The notes beneath the pieces are model-generated. The model did not search any database. It was not told the DNA's origin and worked only from the letters and a program-made list of their open reading frames with translations. Below, piece after piece: positions 47,471 through 57,502 of a DNA stretch of 64,000 nucleotides. Position 1 is the stretch's first letter; every line of letters begins with the position of its first letter. Origin of the DNA: Flavobacteriaceae bacterium (GTDB lineage Bacteria > Bacteroidota > Bacteroidia > Flavobacteriales > Flavobacteriaceae); the NCBI GenBank assembly GCA_002707025.1, contig PALG01000023.1:1-64000 (forward strand). Reading direction: 5' to 3'. Made by a program: the position numbers and the translations under genes.

Positions 47471-47862
47471 TGAATTTAAGAGGAAGAAATAAAGTGCAAG
47501 CAGAATTCAGTATGAGTTCGATGACCGACATCGTATTCCTCTTGCTGGTATTCTTTCTGTTGACCTCTCCTGCCATTACCCCAGATGCTTTGGATTTGAT
47601 CCTTCCGAAGGCCAAAGGAAAATCGACCAACCAACAAAAAGCTTCTGTAAGCATTACCAAAGATGGTGCGTATTATGTCAATAAAGAGCGGGTAAGTGAA
47701 TATGGCATTGAAAAAGAATTAAAGTCTGTCTTGGCAGGACAACAAGAGCCAACCATCATCCTTCGTGCTGAAGAAGGGGTGCCTATTGAAGATGCGGTGC
47801 TGGTGATGGATATCGCCAATAAAAACAATTTTAAAGTGGTATTGGCCGTTAGACCTAACTAA
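47470..47862 (+). CDS. exbD: ExbD/TolR-type biopolymer transport protein
   Basis: 130-residue partner of ExbB. One membrane helix near the N-terminus with the functional Asp (SSMTDIVFLLLVFFLLTSP) and a periplasmic domain ending NNFKVVLAVRPN. Overlaps exbB by one base and precedes the TonB-like gene by 3 nt. Confidence 0.94.
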   Translation: MNLRGRNKVQAEFSMSSMTDIVFLLLVFFLLTSPAITPDALDLILPKAKGKSTNQQKASVSITKDGAYYVNKERVSEYGIEKELKSVLAGQQEPTIILRAEEGVPIEDAVLVMDIANKNNFKVVLAVRPN

Positions 47863-47865
47863 ACC

Positions 47866-48684
47866 ATGAGTTTATTAGATACCCAACATAAACGAAAGAG
47901 TATGACCATCACGGTAATTTTACACGTGATTTTATTGCTGTTGCTGTTCTATTTTGGGATGAAATACCTTGATCCACCTCCAGAAAGTGGTATTGCGGTA
48001 AATTTTGGAACCACCGATTTTGGTCAAGGAAATGACCAGCCTACCGAACCCATTAAAACCGCTCCTAAAGAAACTTCACCAGAACCTGTTCCTGAAACAA
48101 AGACGGAAATAAATGAGGAAGTAGTGACTCAGGAATCGGAAGAAGCGCCCGTCATTAAAAAAGAAAAAAAGAAAGAGGAAATCAAGGAAACCCCCAAGGA
48201 AGAACCTAAAAAGGAAGAATCCAAAAAGCCCGATCCAAAACCTCAAAAAACTACAATTAATACTATAAACAATATTTTAAATGCTCCTACTAATGATGGT
48301 AATACTTCTAAAAGTGAAGGAGATGATAGAATGCCGGGGGAAAAAGGCAAACCTAACGGTGATCCCAATGCCAGTAGCTATTACGGCACCGGTAAAGGAT
48401 TGGATGGGGACGGTAATTATCTTCTAGGGGGCAGAAAAGCACTCAATAAGGCAAAATACTTACAAGATTGCAATGAGGCAGGTAAAGTGGTTGTAAGTAT
48501 TGAAGTGGACCGTTCTGGTAATGTAATTAGTGCTACACCTGGGGTTCGAGGTACCACCAATAACTCCCGATGTTTACTGGAGCCAGCCAAAAGAGCAGCG
48601 CTGGCTACAAAATTCAATTCCGATGCAAATGCGCCTGCCAAGCAAATCGGCAAAATCATCTACAATTTTAAGCTTTCCGAATAG
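47866..48684 (+). CDS. TonB-like energy transducer
   Basis: 272 residues. A short cytoplasmic end, one membrane helix (ITVILHVILLLLLFYFGM), a long Pro/Glu/Lys-rich spacer (about 50-130) of the kind that spans the periplasm, and a C-terminal domain (GKVVVSIEVDRSGNVISA, ...SRCLLEPAKRAALATKF) of the TonB type. Ends with IIYNFKLSE. With exbB and exbD it forms a complete energy-transduction operon for outer-membrane receptors. Confidence 0.88.
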   Translation: MSLLDTQHKRKSMTITVILHVILLLLLFYFGMKYLDPPPESGIAVNFGTTDFGQGNDQPTEPIKTAPKETSPEPVPETKTEINEEVVTQESEEAPVIKKEKKKEEIKETPKEEPKKEESKKPDPKPQKTTINTINNILNAPTNDGNTSKSEGDDRMPGEKGKPNGDPNASSYYGTGKGLDGDGNYLLGGRKALNKAKYLQDCNEAGKVVVSIEVDRSGNVISATPGVRGTTNNSRCLLEPAKRAALATKFNSDANAPAKQIGKIIYNFKLSE

Positions 48685-48765
48685 CAATTCAATTTTTTTG
48701 AATAATATTGTTGCCAACAAGCTTTAAGACCTCTGAAACCAAGTTATTTAAAATATCTGGCTTTT

Positions 48766-49425
48766 TTGGCAGGAATCGTTTCTATTACGGTATCTATTGT
48801 GTACGATAATTTTCATACTCAATTTATTAAGCCCTTTTTTCACCTTTTTTTGTATCTCTATTTTGTAAGCAGTAGTAAGAAATGGAATATAACGGTGCTC
48901 TTATTTTTAATAGCGGCTATGATAGGTGAGTTTTTAACGGCACGAAATTTTGTGGCTAACTATGTATATATAGTCCTATTGTTTGCTACTTATTTTTTAA
49001 TAGGACTGTTTTTAATGAAGTCTGCTATAAAGGATTCTAAGTTTAGGATTCAACTTACCGATATTTATGTAGGGCTCATTATTTTAATAGCCTTTACCTA
49101 TGTGGTAGGTTCTATATTTTTTATTACAGCGGAAGAATTGGGGGATTTCCTTTTTTTACTAGTTGCTACAGCTGCCTTTAGTGGTTTTGTAGGGGGCTGT
49201 TTCTATATTGCTGCATACCACTCCAATCCTAATAAGATTCTCTTTTTTGTGGTAGGTATTGGGTACATGATTGTTTGTGTGGGGACCCTAGTTCATGAAC
49301 TGGTAATGCCTTCCGTATTTATTCAAGGTTTTGTGAATTTAGTTGAAGTCATTTCTCAAGTTGCTTTTATCTATGCACTTATAAAGTTGCCTGAGATGCT
49401 TCGCCCAAAAAAATGGCATATTTAA
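48766..49425 (+). CDS. Polytopic membrane protein, possibly YhhN-like
   Basis: About 219 residues with seven or so hydrophobic segments (HLFLYLYFVSSSKK, WNITVLLFLIAAMIGEFL, VYIVLLFATYFLIGLFL and others). The layout and KPFFHLFLYLYF near the start resemble the YhhN/TMEM86 lysoplasmalogenase family, but the match is weak. The nearest accepted start is TTG at 48766. The reading frame is open upstream to 48706 and the family-like start (LKPSYLKYLAFLAG) would need a CTG at 48733, so the true start is uncertain. Confidence 0.65.
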   Translation: MAGIVSITVSIVYDNFHTQFIKPFFHLFLYLYFVSSSKKWNITVLLFLIAAMIGEFLTARNFVANYVYIVLLFATYFLIGLFLMKSAIKDSKFRIQLTDIYVGLIILIAFTYVVGSIFFITAEELGDFLFLLVATAAFSGFVGGCFYIAAYHSNPNKILFFVVGIGYMIVCVGTLVHELVMPSVFIQGFVNLVEVISQVAFIYALIKLPEMLRPKKWHI

Positions 49426-49459
49426 AAAGGATTCCAATGCTAAGGATTTCCTTACGGTA

Positions 49460-49467
49460 TAATTTTG
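49460..49467 (+). promoter_or_regulatory. -7 element before the BNR-repeat T9SS protein
   Basis: TAATTTTG matches TAnnTTTG and ends 12 nt before the ATG at 49480, giving a leader under 10 nt. Confidence 0.55.
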
Positions 49468-49479
49468 TATTTTAAACCT

Positions 49480-51966
49480 ATGAAACATATTCTACTTTTC
49501 TTAACCGCCTTAACTCTAGGATCCTGTAGCTTCTTTTCCAAAGAAGAGAATAAAGTGATTGCTTCTGAAGCGCCATCAGAAAAATATCCACATGATTTCA
49601 TGTTTATGCAAAGAGCTTATCCTACAGGTGAAATTAAAACGGAAGCCTACAGAGAAGCGATTCAGTGGAAGAAGCAACAAGAGCGAAGTGTGGGGGGTAG
49701 CTGGGAATTTGTGGGGCCTATTAATATTGGAGGTCGCGTTACTGATATTGAAGTTCCTGAAGACCAAGCAGAAACTTATTTTGTAGGTACGGCTTCTGGG
49801 GGCGTTTTTAAAACTACTAATGCCGGAAATTCATGGGTTCCAATATTTGACGATCAGCAAATGCTTTCCATTGGAGATATAGAAATCTCAAAAAGTAATA
49901 CCAATACCATTTGGGTAGGAACAGGAGAAGTAAATGCTGGCGGCGGTTCTTTAGCGTATGATGGAGATGGTATTTACAAAAGTGAAGACGGAGGAAATAC
50001 ATGGGAAGTAAAAGGTTTGCCCGATGTAGGAAGTATTAGTAAAATAGTAATTGATCCTAATGATGATGATATGGTATTGGTAGGTGGAATGGGGCCCTTG
50101 TTTAAAAACGATTCCAATCGTGGCGTCTATAAAACCACCGATGGAGGAGATACTTGGGAACAAAAATTATTTGTAAGCGATTCTACTGGAATCATCGATA
50201 TGGTCATGCATCCTACAAACGGAAATATTGTTTATGCAGCCGCTTGGGAACGAATCCGTAGGCCTCAATACAGACAATACGGCGGGGAAACTTCAGGTAT
50301 TTATAGAAGTTTGGACGGAGGTGAAAACTGGACGGAACTAACCAGTGGACTTCCTGTATTGCCTTCAGAAAAAGGAAGAATAAGTCTTGCTATAGCTACC
50401 TCAAACCCTCAGGTTCTCTATGCAAGATATGCAGATAGAGAAGGCAGTATTCAAGGGGTTTATAAAACCACTAATGGAGGTGATACCTGGGTGACAATGA
50501 ATTCCACTTCGTTAAATGATGTTGGTTTTCACTGGTGGTTTAGAGGGATAGTGGTAGATCCAACCGATGAAAATACTATTTATAATGTTGACTTTGTGGT
50601 TCAAAAATCTATAGATGGTGGAAATACTTGGAGCAATGCCTTTGTCGATGTACATGTAGATCAACATGCTTTAACCTTTAACCCTGGGGTTCCCGGAGAA
50701 GTATTATTGGGAAATGATGGAGGTTTTTATAAAAGTCCCGATGGAGGCAACTCATGGGAAAAAGAGGAAACACTTCCTATTACTCAGTTCTACAGAATTT
50801 TTGTGGAAGATGAAAACACTATTTATGGTGGGGCCCAAGATAATAGTACCATGAGAACCCTTTCGGGAAGTGTGGGCGATTGGCAAATTATTACGGGGGG
50901 AGATGGTTTTCAGCCTTTGGTAGACCCATTGGATTCTGATGTAATTTATGCGCTTTCCCAATATGGGGGCATTGTAAAATCAACCAATGGGGGTGCTTCT
51001 TTTTTTCCAGCCACTAATGGAATTTCTTTTTCAGATCGAAAAAATTGGGATACCCCCATCACTTTCGATCCACAAAACTCACAAATCCTTTATACGGGAA
51101 CACAACGAGTTTATAAAACGGTAAATGGCGCAGGTAACTGGACAGCCATTAGTCCAGATTTAACCAATGGACCTGGAGGAGGGAATTTAAACTTTGGTAC
51201 CATTACCTCTATCAATGTCTCTTCCGAAGATTCCAATTTAATTTATGTGGGTACCGATGATGGAAACGTTTGGCGTACCGATGATGGGGGAGCTAATTGG
51301 TTAAATCTTTCCGCAGGTCTTCCCAACCGTTGGGTGACCAAAGTGGAAACTGAATATACCTCTGGTTTTGAAGATAATGTCTATGTTACCTTTTCTGGGT
51401 ATCGATATGGGGAGAGTCTTGGACATGTATTCTATAGTGAAGACCGGGGAAATTCCTGGCAAGATATCACAACAAACCTGCCCGACCTTCCAATAAATGA
51501 TTTAGAGTATTATCCCAGTGTTTTTGGAACTGTATTTATTGCTACAGATGCCGGAGTGTTTTATACTTCCTTTCCTGGAGGTGATTGGATTCCTTTAGAT
51601 GTTGGATTGCCAACGGTGCCGGTAACAGATCTTTATGCCGACGACACAGCGCCATTTTACTTATATGCCGGAACCTATGGCCGATCCATTTATCGGGCCT
51701 TGATCCAAGAGGTTGGGGTTGAAGAATTTGATGCTACTATTTTTAGTGTGTACCCAAACCCAAGCAAAGAACGCATTACCATTGAAACCAAATTTTCTAT
51801 GGAAGGTGATATTACTTTATACAGTTCGTTAGGGACTCAAGTACTCTTTGAAAATTTTTCAGGTAAAAGCAAAACATTTTCGGTTTCCCATTTACAAAGT
51901 GGGCTCTATTTTGTCACTTTATCTTCCGGAAAGCGTAGTGTTTCCAAAAAATTACTCATTCAGTAA
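49480..51966 (+). CDS. T9SS-secreted BNR/sortilin-type beta-propeller protein
   Basis: About 828-residue secreted protein, starting at the ATG at 49480 (MKHILLFLTALTLGSCSFFSKE; possible lipobox GSCS). The body has many blades with the Asp-box/BNR form GVFKTTNAGNSWVPIFDDQ, GIYKSEDGGNTWEVKG, GVYKTTDGGDTWEQK, as in sortilin/VPS10-type propellers (similar to glycosyl-hydrolase BNR proteins). The last 80 residues (SVYPNPSKERITIE ... LYSSLGTQVLFE ... GLYFVTLSSGKRSVSKKLLIQ) are a type A T9SS sorting domain. The possible lipobox and a T9SS tail are an unusual combination; the signal cleavage site cannot be settled by eye. Catalytic activity unproven. Confidence 0.9.
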   Translation: MKHILLFLTALTLGSCSFFSKEENKVIASEAPSEKYPHDFMFMQRAYPTGEIKTEAYREAIQWKKQQERSVGGSWEFVGPINIGGRVTDIEVPEDQAETYFVGTASGGVFKTTNAGNSWVPIFDDQQMLSIGDIEISKSNTNTIWVGTGEVNAGGGSLAYDGDGIYKSEDGGNTWEVKGLPDVGSISKIVIDPNDDDMVLVGGMGPLFKNDSNRGVYKTTDGGDTWEQKLFVSDSTGIIDMVMHPTNGNIVYAAAWERIRRPQYRQYGGETSGIYRSLDGGENWTELTSGLPVLPSEKGRISLAIATSNPQVLYARYADREGSIQGVYKTTNGGDTWVTMNSTSLNDVGFHWWFRGIVVDPTDENTIYNVDFVVQKSIDGGNTWSNAFVDVHVDQHALTFNPGVPGEVLLGNDGGFYKSPDGGNSWEKEETLPITQFYRIFVEDENTIYGGAQDNSTMRTLSGSVGDWQIITGGDGFQPLVDPLDSDVIYALSQYGGIVKSTNGGASFFPATNGISFSDRKNWDTPITFDPQNSQILYTGTQRVYKTVNGAGNWTAISPDLTNGPGGGNLNFGTITSINVSSEDSNLIYVGTDDGNVWRTDDGGANWLNLSAGLPNRWVTKVETEYTSGFEDNVYVTFSGYRYGESLGHVFYSEDRGNSWQDITTNLPDLPINDLEYYPSVFGTVFIATDAGVFYTSFPGGDWIPLDVGLPTVPVTDLYADDTAPFYLYAGTYGRSIYRALIQEVGVEEFDATIFSVYPNPSKERITIETKFSMEGDITLYSSLGTQVLFENFSGKSKTFSVSHLQSGLYFVTLSSGKRSVSKKLLIQ

Positions 51967-51977
51967 AAGCTATTATT

Positions 51978-53195
51978 ATTACTTACAAAGAGACATTGCA
52001 GTGGCTTTTTTCGCAGCTCCCCATGTATCAACGAGTGGGGAAGTCAGCTTATAAAGCAGATTTAAACAATACTTTAGATCTTTCAGAGTATTTAAATCAT
52101 CCAGAACATTCTTTTAAAAGTATTCACGTAGCAGGAACTAATGGAAAAGGTTCTACCAGCCATATGCTGGCCTCTGTCCTTCAGGAAGCTGGCTACAAGG
52201 TGGGTTTGTATACGTCTCCTCACTTAAAAGATTTTAGGGAGCGCATCAAAGTGAACGGAAAGATGATTTCTAAGCGTTCGGTTTCTTCATTTGTTCAGAA
52301 TCACATAGCTTTTTTTGAATCAAAACAGCTTTCTTTTTTTGAAATGACCGTTGGGCTTGCATTCGATTATTTCAGAAAACAAAAAATAGATATTGCCGTA
52401 ATTGAAGTAGGAATGGGAGGGCGCTTGGATAGTACCAATGTTATTACTCCAGAGGTTTCGGTTATTACCAACATAGGAAAAGACCATACACAATTTTTAG
52501 GTGATACCCTGGAAAAAATTGCAATTGAAAAAGGAGGGATCATCAAACCAAATATTCCAGTTGTGATAGGAGAGACCCAAATGGAAACCCAATCCGTTTT
52601 TAAAGAAATCGCAGCAGAAAAACAAGCTGAAATCATTTTTGCAGATACGCAGGTACTTTCGCTTTACCCTACAGACTTACTTGGGGAATACCAGAAAAAA
52701 AACCAAAAAACGGTACTTTCTGTATTGAATGTATTAAAAGAAAAACAATGGAAGATAACAGAATCCCATATTGCTCAAGGACTGAAGCAAGTAGTAGAAA
52801 ATACTGGCTTGCTAGGAAGATGGCAAATTTTGTCAGAGTGCCCTAAAATAATTTGTGATACAGCACATAATAAGGAAGGCCTAGAGTTGGTGTTTGCGCA
52901 GTTAAGAAAAGAGCCCTATTCTCAATTACATATTATTTTGGGAATGGTTGGTGATAAAGATGTGGATAGTGTATTGGCTATTTTCCCGAAGGATGCGAGC
53001 TATTATTTCTGCACTCCAAATATCCCGAGAGGCTTACCGGTAGAAATCCTATCCAAAAAGGCTATGGAGATAGGATTGGAAGGAGCTTCTTATACAAGTG
53101 TTTTAGAGGCGCTAAAGAGGGCTAAATCTCAAGCGGGAGCAAATGATGTAATTTACATTGGGGGAAGTACTTTTGTGGTGGCCGAAGTTTTATAG
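51978..53195 (+). CDS. folC: Folylpolyglutamate / dihydrofolate synthase
   Basis: Adds glutamate to dihydropteroate and folates. About 405 residues. P-loop HVAGTNGKGSTSHMLASVL near 46-64; EVGMGGRLDSTNVI; TNIGKDHTQFLGDTLEKIA; DTAHNKEGLELVF. The conserved N-terminus (TYKETLQWLFSQLPMYQR) lies upstream of the first ATG (52021) and of a TTG at 51996, and in the same frame only ATT codons (51972, 51975, 51978) precede it, directly after the previous gene's stop. The likely start is therefore an ATT, which is rare. Confidence 0.93.
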   Translation: MTYKETLQWLFSQLPMYQRVGKSAYKADLNNTLDLSEYLNHPEHSFKSIHVAGTNGKGSTSHMLASVLQEAGYKVGLYTSPHLKDFRERIKVNGKMISKRSVSSFVQNHIAFFESKQLSFFEMTVGLAFDYFRKQKIDIAVIEVGMGGRLDSTNVITPEVSVITNIGKDHTQFLGDTLEKIAIEKGGIIKPNIPVVIGETQMETQSVFKEIAAEKQAEIIFADTQVLSLYPTDLLGEYQKKNQKTVLSVLNVLKEKQWKITESHIAQGLKQVVENTGLLGRWQILSECPKIICDTAHNKEGLELVFAQLRKEPYSQLHIILGMVGDKDVDSVLAIFPKDASYYFCTPNIPRGLPVEILSKKAMEIGLEGASYTSVLEALKRAKSQAGANDVIYIGGSTFVVAEVL

Positions 53196-53212
53196 TTTTT
53201 TTGAAAAAATTG

Positions 53213-53243
53213 TTTGCGGGTTTTAAAAACTAACTTATATTTG
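53213..53243 (+). promoter_or_regulatory. Promoter of tRNA-Val(TAC)
   Basis: TTTG (53213-53216), 19 nt, TATATTTG (53236-53243): a perfect Bacteroidota -33/-7 promoter. It ends 16 nt before the tRNA. Confidence 0.85.
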
Positions 53244-53259
53244 CATCCGCTAACTGCAA

Positions 53260-53958
<699 letters not shown>

Positions 53959-53959
<1 letters not shown>

Positions 53960-54018
53960 GTTCAGGGCATCCCGATTTTACATCGGGAGGGTCGGGGGTT
54001 CGAATCCCTCAGCGCCCA
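53959..54018 (+). pseudogene. tRNA-Val-like 3' fragment 2
   Basis: Same 60-nt fragment as 53617-53676, with one base different (GGCATCC in place of GGTATCC). Also lacks a 5' acceptor strand. It marks the right end of the repeat; the following hairpin copy (54020-54047) has an altered 3' arm (TTTTTTGGGCC). Confidence 0.87.
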
Positions 54019-54047
54019 CAAAGGCTTCCAGTTTTTTGGGCCTTTTT

Positions 54048-54338
54048 TTATTTCCTCTTTGATATTTTATTATGAGTAATCTGTTTCTGTCTTGAGCATT
54101 TAAATCTACTCCCGGATGCCTCATAATTCCTCAGCTTTTGATGTTTTGTTTTTCTTCCTTGTACGCGCTTTCGCCACATTCTAAAGCTAGATGCTTTCAT
54201 TTCACGTCGCATTAGTTCAATAACTTCCTGTTCGTTTAATTGAAATTGAAATTCAATGGCTTCAAACGGGGTTCGGTCTTCCCAAGCCATTTCAATAATT
54301 CGATCAAGATCTCTTGCAGATAGGTTTTTAGTATTCAT
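54048..54338 (-). CDS. DUF2805 / TIGR03643 family protein
   Basis: About 96 residues, starting at the ATG at 54338 (MNTKNLSARDLDRIIEMAWEDRTPFEAIE), the form typical of this family. RRVQ-type basic motifs follow: SSFRMWRKRVQGRKTKHQKL, and a basic tail. Small helical DNA-binding-like protein, often found next to photolyase/cryptochrome genes. Overlaps the photolyase gene's stop by 11 nt, so it is in the same operon. Confidence 0.85.
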   Translation of the reverse strand: MNTKNLSARDLDRIIEMAWEDRTPFEAIEFQFQLNEQEVIELMRREMKASSFRMWRKRVQGRKTKHQKLRNYEASGSRFKCSRQKQITHNKISKRK

Positions 54339-55860
54339 TTGGGTTTTCAATAATATGTTGTGCTCTTTCTTTATATTCCTGTAATAAATCCTTATCCATT
54401 TTGTGAAGTAAACTTAACATCATGGACATGCGTTGATTGTCCTTAAAATAATCTTGTTTTTCATCTATAAAATTCCAGTATAATGCGTTGAACGGACAGG
54501 CATCCTCTCCTGTCTTTTTAGAAACTTTATAATGACAATCTTTGCAATAATTACTCATTTTGTTGATATAGCTTCCGCTGGACACATAGGGTTTTGTAGC
54601 GATAAGGCCTCCGTCTGCCCACTGGCTCATCCCACGGGTATTGGTAATTTCAACCCATTGTAAGGCATCAATATAGATGCCCAAGTACCAATCATCTACT
54701 TCGTCTGGGTCTGTTTGGGTAAGCAAGGCATAATTCCCTGTAATCATTAAACGTTGAATGTGGTGTGCGTACGCATTATCCAAACTTTGTGAAATAGCAT
54801 GTTTCAGACAGTTCATTTGGGTATCTCCTGTCCAATAAAAATCAGGAAGCGGGTTTTTACAGTTTAACTCATTTTTGGAGGCATATTCTGGCATTTCTTT
54901 CCAGTACATTCCTCGCATAAATTCGCGCCAACCTAGTATTTGCCTTACAAAGCCTTCCACTTGAGAAATATCAATCGATTCTTTGTTGTTTTTCCACGTA
55001 TCAATAACCTGATCAATCACTTCCATAGGGGTGATCATTTTAATGTTCAAGGAAAAGGAGAGTTTGCTGTGAAAGAGAAACTTTTCATTAGGGTCCATGG
55101 CATCTTGGAAGTCCCCAAAGTTTACAAGTAAATGGTCACAGAAATAGTCTAAAAGCTGTAAGGATTCTTTTCGGGATGTAGGCCATGGAAAGGCATCCAC
55201 TTCAATATTTCCGAAGGTTTTTACATTACGTTCTTGAATCATCTTTACGATTTCGGAAACGTCATTTTTTATGAGTTCTCTTTCGGGGATGGCGGGTGTT
55301 CCTTTCCATTTTTTTCTATTAGACTTATCGTAATTCCATTTTCCACCTTCAGGATCCTTGTCGTTCACCATGAGAATATGATGTTTTTTTCGCATATCCC
55401 GGTAAAAATACTCCATAACAATCTGCTTTTTACCCTTAAAAAAACTAGCGAGATCTTCTCTCTGGGTATAAAAATGTTCGGTATCGTAGGCTTCAGAAGG
55501 GATGTTTATTTTCTTACAGAACTCCTTCAATTGTTGGTCCAATCGGTATTCATCTGGATATTGATATTCAAATTGAGTGATGTCCTGCTCTTTAAAAATC
55601 TTCTGAAGATTTTCAGTGAGGCTTTGGGTATTTTCTTCCTCGTCTAAGGTCCAATAGATCACCTTATGCCCTTGCTCTTTGATACTTTCTGAAAAGTTTC
55701 GCATGGCCAAAAAAAAGCCAGCTATTTTTTGAATATGATGCACGACGTAGTCGGTTTCCTGACGCATTTCTGCCATAAAATAAAGATACTTGTCATCTTT
55801 TTCCTGAAACCAAGAATGATTGCTGTTTAATTGATCGCCTAGTAATAGTCGTAAAATCAT
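54328..55860 (-). CDS. FeS-type cryptochrome/(6-4) photolyase-like protein
   Basis: 510-residue flavoprotein of the bacterial (6-4) photolyase/FeS-BCP (PhrB, CryB) group. LRLLLGDQLNSNHSW opens the antenna domain; GFVRQILGWREFMRGMYW and NAYAHHIQRLMITGNYALL lie in the FAD domain. A Cys cluster (YCKDCHYKVSKKTGEDACPFNALYWNF, plus an upstream Cys in MNCLKHAI) should hold the [4Fe-4S] cluster. Repairs UV (6-4) lesions or senses light. Starts 9 nt after the DASH cryptochrome gene. Confidence 0.94.
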   Translation of the reverse strand: MILRLLLGDQLNSNHSWFQEKDDKYLYFMAEMRQETDYVVHHIQKIAGFFLAMRNFSESIKEQGHKVIYWTLDEEENTQSLTENLQKIFKEQDITQFEYQYPDEYRLDQQLKEFCKKINIPSEAYDTEHFYTQREDLASFFKGKKQIVMEYFYRDMRKKHHILMVNDKDPEGGKWNYDKSNRKKWKGTPAIPERELIKNDVSEIVKMIQERNVKTFGNIEVDAFPWPTSRKESLQLLDYFCDHLLVNFGDFQDAMDPNEKFLFHSKLSFSLNIKMITPMEVIDQVIDTWKNNKESIDISQVEGFVRQILGWREFMRGMYWKEMPEYASKNELNCKNPLPDFYWTGDTQMNCLKHAISQSLDNAYAHHIQRLMITGNYALLTQTDPDEVDDWYLGIYIDALQWVEITNTRGMSQWADGGLIATKPYVSSGSYINKMSNYCKDCHYKVSKKTGEDACPFNALYWNFIDEKQDYFKDNQRMSMMLSLLHKMDKDLLQEYKERAQHIIENPNEY

Positions 55861-55869
55861 ATAGTATGT

Positions 55870-57177
55870 TTATGAGAGCCAGCGTTCCTGAAACTTTTGC
55901 TCAGGATCGTATCGCTCTGCTTGTAGTGAAACATTGAAAGCCCGATTTCTTGGATCGTTTCCCACGCCTGCGACATACATCCAATTACCGTAATTACTGT
56001 GCACATCGTAATCGATGAGTTGAGATTCAAAATAGGCAGCTCCCATACGCCAGTCCACTTGAAGGGTTTTAGCTAGGTAAGAAGCTACATTTTGTCTACC
56101 ACGGTTGCTCATCCAGCCCGTATGCTTTAATTCGAGCATATTGGCATTAACAAATGCTTCTTGGGTGGTTCCATGAATCCAACGCTCCATAAGGCAGGCC
56201 TCTGTTGTCCAAGTATACTCTTTTTGAAGGATTCCTCCCAGCTGGAAAATGGCGTCTCCGTGTTTAAGGGAGATATATTTAAAGAAGTCCCTCCAGAGCA
56301 ATTCAAAGATTAACCAGTAAGTAGAGTCATTTTTCACAACCTCTTTTTCATATTTTTTCACTTCGTGATAAATAGTACGGGCAGAAATACAGCCTAAAGC
56401 CAGCCAAGCGGAAAGTTTCGAGCTGTATTCTTTTCCAAGTAGGCCATTTCGTGTTTTTTTATAGGAAGATAAATTTTCTGTTTCCCAGAAATATTCATTT
56501 AATCTTTTAAGAGCATTGGATTCTCCCCCTTCGAAAGGGAAAGCGGTTCGATGGTCCCACTTAAATTCTTTGTGCCCTAATTCCTTGACAAAAGGAAGTG
56601 AGGTTTGGTCGTTTTTAAGAGCGTTTTCTTTTGGAACGGGCAGGGTTTTACACTTTCTTATTTGTGTCTTTTCTACATTTTTTCTGAAAGCTGTAAATAC
56701 CTTAGGTATTTCGGGAATAGAAAGAGGGAGGTCCTCAGGATGTAATAGAAATTGGTCATAAGCTTCTGTCCAGTTAAGATGGTTATGGCAAGCCTTTTTA
56801 ACGGCATTGGCAACATTCATTTCTTCTGAAGTCCACTCTTTCTGAAGATAGATGTCCTGAATGCTCAAATTGTCGACGAGAAGCGGTATTTTTTTTTCTG
56901 GATATTCCTGAAATATTTGAAGTTCAATACCAATAGCTGCTAAATTACAGGAAAGATTTCTTAAGCTTTCCAACAGAAATTTGGTGCGGAATGGCCCTGT
57001 TTTTTTAAATCCGAATCTATCTTCCTGAAAATGGCGTGGATCTAAAAAATAGCAAGCAAATACTTTTTGGTGCTTGTTAAGCGCTTCTTTTAATAAGGTG
57101 TTATCTTGAACACGAAGGTTTTTGGTAAACCAAACCAATCCATTAGACTTTGTTTTTATTTCTTCTACATTTTTCAC
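55870..57177 (-). CDS. DASH-family cryptochrome
   Basis: 435 residues, a FAD- and probably MTHF-binding cryptochrome-DASH. [20 protein letters not shown] is the photolyase N-terminus; [75 protein letters not shown] and [20 protein letters not shown] are DASH signatures. It repairs CPD lesions in single-stranded DNA in characterised members. First gene of the cry-DASH, FeS photolyase, DUF2805 operon; likely light- or UV-related expression. Confidence 0.95.
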   Translation of the reverse strand: MKNVEEIKTKSNGLVWFTKNLRVQDNTLLKEALNKHQKVFACYFLDPRHFQEDRFGFKKTGPFRTKFLLESLRNLSCNLAAIGIELQIFQEYPEKKIPLLVDNLSIQDIYLQKEWTSEEMNVANAVKKACHNHLNWTEAYDQFLLHPEDLPLSIPEIPKVFTAFRKNVEKTQIRKCKTLPVPKENALKNDQTSLPFVKELGHKEFKWDHRTAFPFEGGESNALKRLNEYFWETENLSSYKKTRNGLLGKEYSSKLSAWLALGCISARTIYHEVKKYEKEVVKNDSTYWLIFELLWRDFFKYISLKHGDAIFQLGGILQKEYTWTTEACLMERWIHGTTQEAFVNANMLELKHTGWMSNRGRQNVASYLAKTLQVDWRMGAAYFESQLIDYDVHSNYGNWMYVAGVGNDPRNRAFNVSLQAERYDPEQKFQERWLS

Positions 57178-57338
57178 TACAATAAATAACTTCTTTCCAG
57201 TTCTTTTTCCATTTTTTTCGCCAAAGGAACGGTCTGTGGCACACCGGACATACTTTGGAAGGCAAATCTGATTTCTTTACCATTGTTTAATAAAATTAAA
57301 AAAATAGTAAACAAAATTATTTAATATTATGATAAATC

Positions 57339-57368
57339 TTTGGAGTTGGGGTAAAAGTGTTATTTTTG
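57339..57368 (+). promoter_or_regulatory. Promoter of tRNA-Val(GAC)
   Basis: TTTG (57339-57342), 18 nt, TATTTTTG (57361-57368), a perfect Bacteroidota -33/-7 pair 10 nt before the tRNA. Confidence 0.85.
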
Positions 57369-57378
57369 GACTTTCAAA

Positions 57379-57453
57379 GGGTCATTAGCTCAGTTGGTTC
57401 AGAGTGTCGCCTTGACATGGCGGAGGTCACTGGTTCGAACCCAGTATGACCCA
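57379..57453 (+). tRNA. tRNA-Val (anticodon GAC)
   Basis: 75-nt cloverleaf: acceptor GGGTCAT / ATGACCC, D-arm GCTC...GAGT, anticodon stem TCGCC / GGCGG with loop TTGACAT (anticodon GAC), T-arm with TTCGAAC. CCA is not encoded. Unlike tRNA-Val(TAC), it has no GIY-YIG unit downstream; the two share the D-loop but differ elsewhere. Confidence 0.97.
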
Positions 57454-57459
57454 CAAAAA

Positions 57460-57482
57460 AAAGCCGCTTAATGCGGCTTTCT
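57460..57482 (+). terminator. Terminator after tRNA-Val(GAC)
   Basis: AAAGCCGC / GCGGCTTT with loop TTAAT and a short T-rich tail. Confidence 0.88.
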
Positions 57483-57502
57483 TATTTTAATATGTAGTAG
57501 GT

